Assembly: GCA_017551845.1 (NCBI GenBank)
Contig: JAFZKR010000023.1
Span: forward strand, 1-12,675
Origin: Bacteroidaceae bacterium
GTDB lineage: Bacteria; Bacteroidota; Bacteroidia; Bacteroidales; Bacteroidaceae
DNA: 12,675 nucleotides
Direction of reading: 5' to 3'
The position numbers and the translations under genes were made by a program. Of this stretch, positions 7,818 through 12,675 are shown piece after piece. The stretch's first letter is position 1, and each line of letters starts with the position of its first letter. The notes under the pieces are model-generated. The model was not told the DNA's origin. It did not search any database and saw only the letters and a list, made by a program, of their open reading frames with translations.

Positions 7818-10424
7818 ATGAGAATTTCCGGAATTTGTTTTTCTGCTTTAGCATTGGTGGTGGCTGCCTGCGGAGGCGGTGCACCAGCCGATGGCACTCA
7901 GCTGGCAAACGGCAAGTATTCTGCCGATGCCCTCAATGTTGAGAGTACAATAACCGCTACGGTGACCATCAAAGGCCACAAGATATCGGCTGTAACCGTA
8001 AAGGATAACGGCGATACATATGCACAGTACACATCGCCTTACACCGTTATTCCCAAGAGGATAGTTGAGGCTCAGAGCACTGATGTTGATGGTGTTACAG
8101 GTGCAACATATTCGGTTAATGCCGTAAAGAAAGCAGTAGATATGGCTCTTGCTCAGGCCCGTGGTGAGAAACCGGTTCCTGCCAAGAATGCTGCTTTGGC
8201 TTTCACTCCAGGTACTTATACCGGCAGCGGCAAGGGTTATGGCGGTCAGGTTCAGGCTCAGGTAACATTCAGCGAGACGGGTGTAACTGCAATCAGGGTG
8301 GGCCAGCAGCGTGAGACAGCGCATGTGGGTGATGTGGCTTTACAGACTCTCCCGCAGAAGATTATCGCAGCCAACGGATTGGGCGTTGATGCCATATCCG
8401 GTGCCACTATGTCAAGCTTCGGTCTGAAGGAGGCTGTGCTTGATGCGGCCGATCAGGCAGGTGTTACCAACCGTAAGGCTTTCATTGACAATTCTGTTAA
8501 AAGTGAGCCGGGAGCTCCCGTTGAGGATACATGGGATGTTGTCGTAATAGGTGGCGGCGGTGCCGGTCTCTGCGCAGCGGCACAGGCAGCACAGGACGGA
8601 AACACTGTGCTGATTATTGAGAAGAACGCGGAACTTGGTGGTAATACTCTGGTTTCAGGCGGTGTATATCAGTCTGTTGACCATAGCCTTGTATGGGATA
8701 TCGACAAGCCTGCTGCAACCAGCGCAATCGGGTTTGACGGCAAGATGCACAATAAGGTCCGCGCCACAGTGGGTTGCGTGAACGATCTTAAGGTTATCTA
8801 TAATTGGAGCGAGGAACCATTTGATGTATCCTACTATAAGGAACATGAATTTGTAGCCGGTGATATTGAGGAACTCTCAAAACATGGAGTACATCCTGAA
8901 TATCTCTCCACACTCCAGGCACTCAAGAAGGAGATTAAGGCATATCTGGATTATGCTGAACCTCAGCTAAAGAAGGGTACCCCTGAGAATCAGCTTATTC
9001 TGTTTTCAACCACTAATCTGCATATCTTCCAGACTTATTACGGCGGTCTGCGCCAGAACACTGCCAAGGACGAATGGATATATGGTGACTATGACCTTGT
9101 TAAGCAATTTGTAGAGGAGGGTGAACAGTTGAAACCCTGGCTCATGCAGATGGGCGTAGGTTTCAGCGACAGCCAGTCAACTCTTGTAGGCGCACTGTGG
9201 TATCGCGGAAACTCCATGAGCGGTTGCACAACTGATGCCGACGGCGACGGTACTCCTGAGCGTTATCAGGGCAACTGGGGCTCATACGTGATGGCTCCTC
9301 TTGCAGTAGTCAATAATGCTGATAAGCACAACCGTATAATGCGCGAGACCAATGCCGGTGAGCTGATATTCGAGAACGGCCGCGTAACAGGAGTCAAAGC
9401 CAAGATGGCCGATGGCACCGAGGTTACCGCTCATGCCAAGAAGGGCGTGATAATTGCTACCGGCGGATATGCCGCTAACATACAGAAGGTGCTCAAGACC
9501 AACAAGTACTGGTCACGCCAGTATCTGTCGCCCAACATCGGTACCACCAACCGATCTTCACTGCGCGGTGACGGTATTGAAATGGCCGAGAAGATAGGTG
9601 CCGCTACAGTGGGCGAAGGCTACACACAGCTCATGCCTCTTTCTTACATAGCTGACGGTGCAATTGCATTCGGCGGAGTTGAAAACGCAATATTCATCAG
9701 CCCCAAGAGCGGCAAGCGTTATGTTGATGAGTGCTCTGAGCGTGATGTTTTGTCACTGAACGGATTCAAACATGGTGTTGACCTGGGCGACAGACGCGGT
9801 GTATATTTCTATATCACTCCGGGCTTTGGCGGATTCGGCGGATTTGGAGGCGGCGGAGGCTTTGGTGGCTTCGGCGGCGGTATGGGCGGCTTTGGCGGCG
9901 GTGCTCCCGCTGGTGGTGCCAATTCAGCTGCTTCAGCAACTCCCGCACGCAGGTTCAACGGTCGTGACTGGAGCGGTAAGGCATCGGAACTGCCTGAGTT
10001 CTTTGATGAACTGGGTATCAAGCTTGATGCCGAGGTTGTAAAGAACAGCATCCGTGAGTATGATATGGCCGTTATGGAAGGCCGTCAGCCCGAGGGTGTG
10101 GGCAAACGTCACGCTACCGGTCTGATTGGTAGTGCACGTCGTGGTGCTGACGGTCAGTATGACAAGTCAACCTACAACATTGATGATGCCAACCTGTCAA
10201 TTCGTGTGCTTGCTCCTTCAACCCACCACACAATGGGTGGTCTTAAGATTGACTTGGACCGCCGTGTTCTGGATGAGAACGGAAAGGCTATTCCGGGCCT
10301 GTATGCAGCAGGTGAGGTTACCGGCGGATTCTTCGGTGGTAACCGTCTGGGCGGTAACGCTCTTACCGAGTGCATGGCATCGGGCCGTATTGCTGCCAAG
10401 GGCGTAGAGAAGGATAACAAATAA
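7818..10424 (+). CDS. lipoprotein with two FMN-binding domains and a flavocytochrome-c-type FAD reductase domain
   Basis: Predicted extracytoplasmic flavin reductase of 868 aa. Residues 1-18 are a lipoprotein signal (lipobox VVAAC, Cys18); no acidic surface-export signal follows. Two FMN_bind domains come next with flavinylation motifs DGVTGAT (91-97, Thr97) and DAISGAT (191-197, Thr197). The FAD domain starts at about 238 with VVVIGGGGAG (241-250) and ribose-binding Glu268. Family catalytic residues seen are Arg642 (SERD), His803/His804 (HHTMGG) and Arg843 (NRLGGNA). The position of the substrate-binding His in fumarate reductase (QxHP) is Met606 (QLMP), so fumarate is unlikely. A Gly/Phe-rich insert fills 669-700. 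There are no heme CXXCH motifs, so the covalent FMNs appear to replace cytochrome as the electron feed. The position behind rnfA suggests Rnf, perhaps via RnfG, as donor. The substrate is unknown; related enzymes reduce fumarate, urocanate, methacrylate and cinnamates. Confidence 0.9.
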   Translation: MRISGICFSALALVVAACGGGAPADGTQLANGKYSADALNVESTITATVTIKGHKISAVTVKDNGDTYAQYTSPYTVIPKRIVEAQSTDVDGVTGATYSVNAVKKAVDMALAQARGEKPVPAKNAALAFTPGTYTGSGKGYGGQVQAQVTFSETGVTAIRVGQQRETAHVGDVALQTLPQKIIAANGLGVDAISGATMSSFGLKEAVLDAADQAGVTNRKAFIDNSVKSEPGAPVEDTWDVVVIGGGGAGLCAAAQAAQDGNTVLIIEKNAELGGNTLVSGGVYQSVDHSLVWDIDKPAATSAIGFDGKMHNKVRATVGCVNDLKVIYNWSEEPFDVSYYKEHEFVAGDIEELSKHGVHPEYLSTLQALKKEIKAYLDYAEPQLKKGTPENQLILFSTTNLHIFQTYYGGLRQNTAKDEWIYGDYDLVKQFVEEGEQLKPWLMQMGVGFSDSQSTLVGALWYRGNSMSGCTTDADGDGTPERYQGNWGSYVMAPLAVVNNADKHNRIMRETNAGELIFENGRVTGVKAKMADGTEVTAHAKKGVIIATGGYAANIQKVLKTNKYWSRQYLSPNIGTTNRSSLRGDGIEMAEKIGAATVGEGYTQLMPLSYIADGAIAFGGVENAIFISPKSGKRYVDECSERDVLSLNGFKHGVDLGDRRGVYFYITPGFGGFGGFGGGGGFGGFGGGMGGFGGGAPAGGANSAASATPARRFNGRDWSGKASELPEFFDELGIKLDAEVVKNSIREYDMAVMEGRQPEGVGKRHATGLIGSARRGADGQYDKSTYNIDDANLSIRVLAPSTHHTMGGLKIDLDRRVLDENGKAIPGLYAAGEVTGGFFGGNRLGGNALTECMASGRIAAKGVEKDNK
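9822..9917 (+). repeat. Gly/Phe-rich low-complexity insert within the flavin reductase
   Basis: A stretch of degenerate GGCGGNTTYGG-like units encodes residues 669-700, nearly all Gly and Phe, followed by an Ala/Pro/Ser linker to about 712. It interrupts the catalytic domain after a predicted beta strand (VYFYITPGF), downstream of catalytic Arg642. The near-repeats could change length by slippage in steps of whole codons. Confidence 0.8.
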
Positions 10425-10436
10425 TACGACACAGGG

Positions 10437-11354
10437 ATGATTGCATTCCCGAATGCAAAGATTAACATAGGACTCAATGTCGTGGCAAAACGTGAGGATG
10501 GTTACCACGACATTGAGACCGTGTTTTATCCCGTGCTCCTGCAGGATGCGCTGGAGATTAAGCCCATGCGTCCGCTTGATCCGGCGCAGTTGCGCAAGCG
10601 TCTTGAGGCCGGTCTTCTGGTTCAGCCCGATGATGCATTCATGCCATACAGACTGTTTCCAAAGAGAGAAGACATACCCTGCTGTTCACTTGAAATGACG
10701 GGTAATGAATTCCCGTTCAAGGCGGCCGATAATCTGGTGGTCAAGGCATACCTTCTGCTCCAGCAGGATTTTGACCTCCCGTCAATAGACATCAAACTGC
10801 ACAAGCATATCCCGTCAGGTGCCGGTCTGGGTGGAGGCTCATCGGACTGCGCATTCATGATTACGCTCTTGAACCGCCGGTTCAACCTGCGTATGCGTGA
10901 AAGCATTATGGAGCGCTACGCTGCACGTCTGGGTTCGGACTGCGCTTTCTTTATTTCCAATACTCCGTCAATAGCCACGGGTAGGGGCGAGATTCTCAAT
11001 CCCATTAACCTCTCGCTTAAAGGCTACACCATCCTTCTTGTAAAGCCCGATGTATCTGTAAGCACGGCTGAGGCTTACGGCGGAGTAACACCACACGAAC
11101 CTGAGGTATCACTTGCAGAGGCCGTAATGCGTCCTGTCAGTGAATGGAAGGATTGCGTGTTCAATGATTTTGAACCTTCGGTATTCAAAAAGTATCCGCT
11201 CCTTGCCGATATCAAACAGAAACTCTACGACCTTGGAGCAGACTACGCTGCAATGACCGGCTCCGGCTCCACCATCTACGGCCTGTTCCGCCAACCTCTT
11301 GACAATCCCGCCGACCTGTTCCCCGGCATGTTCACCTGCCAGCGCGAAATGTGA
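10437..11354 (+). CDS. ispE: 4-diphosphocytidyl-2-C-methyl-D-erythritol kinase
   Basis: IspE phosphorylates CDP-methylerythritol with ATP in the methylerythritol-phosphate route to isoprenoids, in the cytoplasm. The GHMP-kinase signs are FPNAKINIGL (4-13, with substrate-binding Lys8), GYHDIETVFYP (22-32), the ATP loop PSGAGLGGGSSDCA (126-139, Asp137 the likely catalytic base) and MTGSGSTIYGLF (273-284). At 305 aa it is slightly longer than the usual 280-290, with extra sequence around 42-85. It starts 12 bases after the flavin lipoprotein and seems to be its co-transcribed partner. The pathway has no direct tie to Rnf; quinone synthesis through isoprenoids is a possible but weak link. The stop is directly followed by a palindrome. 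Confidence 0.95.
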   Translation: MIAFPNAKINIGLNVVAKREDGYHDIETVFYPVLLQDALEIKPMRPLDPAQLRKRLEAGLLVQPDDAFMPYRLFPKREDIPCCSLEMTGNEFPFKAADNLVVKAYLLLQQDFDLPSIDIKLHKHIPSGAGLGGGSSDCAFMITLLNRRFNLRMRESIMERYAARLGSDCAFFISNTPSIATGRGEILNPINLSLKGYTILLVKPDVSVSTAEAYGGVTPHEPEVSLAEAVMRPVSEWKDCVFNDFEPSVFKKYPLLADIKQKLYDLGADYAAMTGSGSTIYGLFRQPLDNPADLFPGMFTCQREM

Positions 11355-11375
11355 AATTGGGGACTGTCCCCAATT
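11355..11375. repeat. perfect palindrome with GGGGACTGTCCCC core between convergent genes
   Basis: Ten-base arms AATTGGGGAC and GTCCCCAATT pair perfectly around a central T. It starts at the base after the ispE stop and ends 16 bases before the stop of the convergent minus-strand gene. The core matches 1399-1415. It could serve as a bidirectional transcription barrier, but no T-run follows on either strand, so I call it a repeat, not a terminator. Confidence 0.65.
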
Positions 11376-11390
11376 GTATCATTTGGCATA

Positions 11391-12395
11391 TTATTTCTGC
11401 TTGTCCTCAAGATAGCGGCGTTTCTTGGCACTGAGCGGCTTGGCATCCTTGGCGGCTTTAGCGGCGGCACGGGCTGCGTTCTCAGCCTTGCGTTTCTTGG
11501 CGGCTGCCTGGTTGGCTCGGCGCTTCATATCAAGCAGACGCTGCTTTTCTTTCCATTGTTGCTGGCGTTTAAGACGGGCCTCTTTCTTATTAGCCTCACG
11601 TTCCTCAACCTGAGCTTTACGCGCAGCCCTTTCAGTCTCTTCACGTTCCAGAACACGGGCCTGATATTCGGGGTTGGAGAGTATGTACTTGCGGCTTGGC
11701 ATAGCCAGAATGTTCAGTGCCAGCTTAGTAACCTTAGTGCGTGCATAACGCCAACTCTTGCTCGTGGCTTCACACAGTACCATACCGTCAGAGAGTACGG
11801 CTTTGGCTTTATGCAGCCCATCAGGAGTCTGTTCCATCTCAAGTGTGAGACGCCTTCCGTCAGTTTGCCGCACCATATCATCGGCTTGCGCCAGCAGATT
11901 CCGGTTACGTTTGCGGTGGCTCAAAAGATTGCCTGAACTCTTATTTATGATGTATTTGGCTATGAACCAGTTCCGCGTGTTCTCATTAAGAGTGCTTACA
12001 TAACCAAAGATGGCATATACAAAAATGTGCTTGTGGGAGCCTATGTCAAACTTATCGCCTGCGCGTACAAATTGTCTTAGCTGCCATTCATCAAACAGCT
12101 TCTCCAATCTTTCCTGTCGGAACAGGTTGCCAAGCACATGCTGCAATTGGGTGCCCTCTCCCTCATAATAGCGAAACAGCACATCCGCCACCTGACCTTT
12201 GAAGGCGAACATTCCGGCAAAAACATAACGGCTGTTACCCTTGCCCGGATTGTCATAGAATCTGCTGTGGGTAAGCACTGCACGCAGTTGTGAGCGCGAG
12301 AACATACGGCGCAGGTCAGCAAACAATGGCTCATCCCATGCCTTGTAATTGTCTTTAGGCTTAGGCTGCTGTATTATTGTCCCTTTCTCAATCAT
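11391..12395 (-). CDS. degenerate RNase III-like, dsRNA-binding-like protein with basic helical tail
   Basis: A 334-aa protein, not matched to a named gene. Residues about 25-150 follow the RNase III fold pattern: FSRSQLRAVLTHSR, then NSRYVFAGM (54-62) where active enzymes have NERLEFLGD, then FVYAIFGYV (125-133) matching the TVEALIGG helix. All five acidic positions checked are replaced (Ser55, Val58, Met62, Ile124, Tyr127), so cleavage is not expected. Residues about 165-232 resemble a dsRNA-binding domain (KAKAVLSDGMVLCEA, then a helix with RYARTKVTKLALNIL). Residues 240-334 are a Lys/Arg/Ala/Glu-rich helix ending AKKRRYLEDKQK. A similar inactive RNase III plus dsRBD layout occurs in mitoribosomal protein mL44, which suggests RNA or ribosome binding. 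Its ATG begins in the CCA end of the upstream tRNA-like gene; no ribosome-binding site is visible. The next in-frame ATG is codon 31. Confidence 0.75.
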   Translation of the reverse strand: MIEKGTIIQQPKPKDNYKAWDEPLFADLRRMFSRSQLRAVLTHSRFYDNPGKGNSRYVFAGMFAFKGQVADVLFRYYEGEGTQLQHVLGNLFRQERLEKLFDEWQLRQFVRAGDKFDIGSHKHIFVYAIFGYVSTLNENTRNWFIAKYIINKSSGNLLSHRKRNRNLLAQADDMVRQTDGRRLTLEMEQTPDGLHKAKAVLSDGMVLCEATSKSWRYARTKVTKLALNILAMPSRKYILSNPEYQARVLEREETERAARKAQVEEREANKKEARLKRQQQWKEKQRLLDMKRRANQAAAKKRKAENAARAAAKAAKDAKPLSAKKRRYLEDKQK

Positions 12396-12488
12396 GGCAC
12401 GGGCAGGAGGAATCGAACCCCCACTATCGGGTTGGAAACCGACATTCAGGCCCCGAAAGCCTGTGTGCTGCCTTTACACTATGCCCGC
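12395..12488 (-). tRNA. tRNA-like gene, anticodon UCG, long variable arm, CCA encoded
   Basis: A cloverleaf can be drawn by hand: acceptor GCGGGCA/TGCCCGT (one terminal G-U), D arm GTGT/GCAC with GG in the loop, anticodon stem CAGGC/GCCTG with a 7-base loop and UCG at 12454-12456, T arm GGGGG/CCTCC with TTCGATT, discriminator G, then CCA. The variable region is 24 bases with its own TCGG/CCGA stem. UCG would read CGA (Arg), yet bacterial Arg tRNAs have short variable loops; long arm plus G73 is serine-like, while the acceptor resembles tRNA-Gly. The amino acid cannot be assigned. The last base of CCA is the A of the next gene's ATG. Its D and T arms nearly match those of its neighbour, so the two are paralogues. 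Confidence 0.7.
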
Positions 12489-12496
12489 GTAAAAAG

Positions 12497-12589
12497 AGCG
12501 GGTGACGGGAATCGAACCCGCGCCTGCGCACTGGAGGTACGCCGAATCAAGATCTGAAGTCTTGCGTGCTGCCATTACACTACACCCGC
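12497..12589 (-). tRNA. tRNA-like gene, anticodon UCA (opal), long variable arm
   Basis: The fold has a perfect acceptor GCGGGTG/CACCCGC, D arm GTGT/GCAC, anticodon stem CAAGA/TCTTG with a 7-base loop and UCA at 12555-12557, a 26-base variable region with a 6-bp stem GCGTAC/GTGCGC, T arm GCGGG/CCCGT with TTCGATT, and discriminator U. No CCA is encoded. UCA pairs with UGA. The 7+5 acceptor/T branch and 4-bp D stem argue against a bacterial selenocysteine tRNA; the acceptor and U73 are tRNA-Gly-like, as in the UGA-reading glycine tRNA of some Patescibacteria. UGA is a genuine stop for several genes in this window, so efficient suppression seems unlikely. Only 8 bases separate it from the UCG tRNA-like gene. 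Confidence 0.7.
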
Positions 12590-12601
12590 ATTGCTAATAG
12601 A

Positions 12602-12609
12602 CAAAGATA
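12602..12609 (-). promoter_or_regulatory. putative -7 box for the tRNA-like/RNase III-like operon
   Basis: TATCTTTG on the minus strand matches TAnnTTTG and lies 12 bases before the UCA tRNA-like gene, a distance normal for a tRNA transcript. No good TTG occurs at the -33 spacing. No promoter is evident between the two tRNA-like genes or before the protein gene, so this may drive all three. Confidence 0.6.
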
Positions 12610-12649
12610 TAAATTTATTTGTAGGTGAAATAATCATGTTATTTTACTA

Positions 12650-12657
12650 TAAGTTTG
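12650..12657 (+). promoter_or_regulatory. possible plus-strand -7 box at window edge
   Basis: TAAGTTTG fits TAnnTTTG on the plus strand and would fire out of the window. No -33 TTG at proper spacing was found and no gene is visible downstream, so this may be chance in an AT-rich stretch. Confidence 0.25.
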
Positions 12658-12675
12658 ACAAACCTGAATACTAAA

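Noticed and set aside
9822..9917. CRISPR or tandem-repeat array
   Set aside because: The units are short, degenerate and in frame within a conserved gene, with no spacers.
9809..10051. Minus-strand Pro-rich open frame
   Set aside because: It is the complement of the Gly-rich insert of the flavin reductase; low complexity only, with no start signals.
11355..11375. Intrinsic terminator of ispE
   Set aside because: The stem is strong but no T-run follows on either strand, so a repeat is the safer call.
12423..12446. Plus-strand Ser(GGA)-type anticodon hairpin
   Set aside because: A loop TTGGAAA can be drawn on the plus strand, but the T arm and acceptor signals are on the minus strand; this is the complement of the variable arm.
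12497..12589. Selenocysteine tRNA (selC)
   Set aside because: The anticodon UCA and long variable arm fit, but the acceptor/T branch is 7+5 rather than 8+5 and the D stem has 4 rather than 6 pairs; no selA, selB or selenoprotein gene is visible.
1..12675. UGA recoded as an amino acid in this genome
   Set aside because: The FGE-like gene, the cohesin-like gene, rnfB, rnfD, rnfE and ispE all end at TGA in places where the family ends, so UGA works as a stop.

Overview
The window looks like a chromosomal piece of a Bacteroidales bacterium (Prevotella/Bacteroides type). The signs are promoter -7 boxes of the Bacteroidetes form TAnnTTTG, no Shine-Dalgarno-like sites ahead of most genes, an S16 protein with a long Ala/Glu tail, and the order rseC-rnfB-C-D-G-E-A. 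The genus is inference; no marker gene settles it.

Layout. (1) 1-1320 is an AT-rich block: a 5'-truncated formylglycine-generating-enzyme/sulfatase-modifying-factor-like gene broken by an in-frame TAA, then a secreted cohesin-like protein. It ends in a cluster of REP-like palindromes (1319-1424). (2) 1424-2160, minus strand: rpsP (ribosomal protein S16) with its own promoter, a leader hairpin and a strong intrinsic terminator. (3) 2269-11354, plus strand: a tightly packed apparent operon of rseC, rnfB, rnfC, rnfD, rnfG, rnfE and rnfA, an 868-aa lipoprotein with two FMN-binding domains plus a fumarate-reductase-type FAD domain, and ispE. (4) 11355-11375: a perfect palindrome with the same core as the repeat at 1403-1415. 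(5) 11391-12609, minus strand: two tandem tRNA-like genes with long variable arms and anticodons UCA and UCG, then a gene for a degenerate RNase III-like/dsRNA-binding protein whose ATG starts inside the encoded CCA end of the second tRNA.

How the genes work together. Rnf couples ferredoxin oxidation to NAD+ reduction and ion export. RnfD and RnfG carry flavinylation motifs, and the lipoprotein directly behind rnfA carries two more, so it could take electrons from the membrane flavins to an electron acceptor outside the cytoplasmic membrane. Its catalytic domain keeps the fumarate-reductase-family Arg/His set but has Met where fumarate reductases have a substrate-binding His, so the acceptor is probably not fumarate. 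The minus-strand tRNA-like/pseudo-RNase III arrangement is the least explained part of the window and the best candidate for something undescribed.
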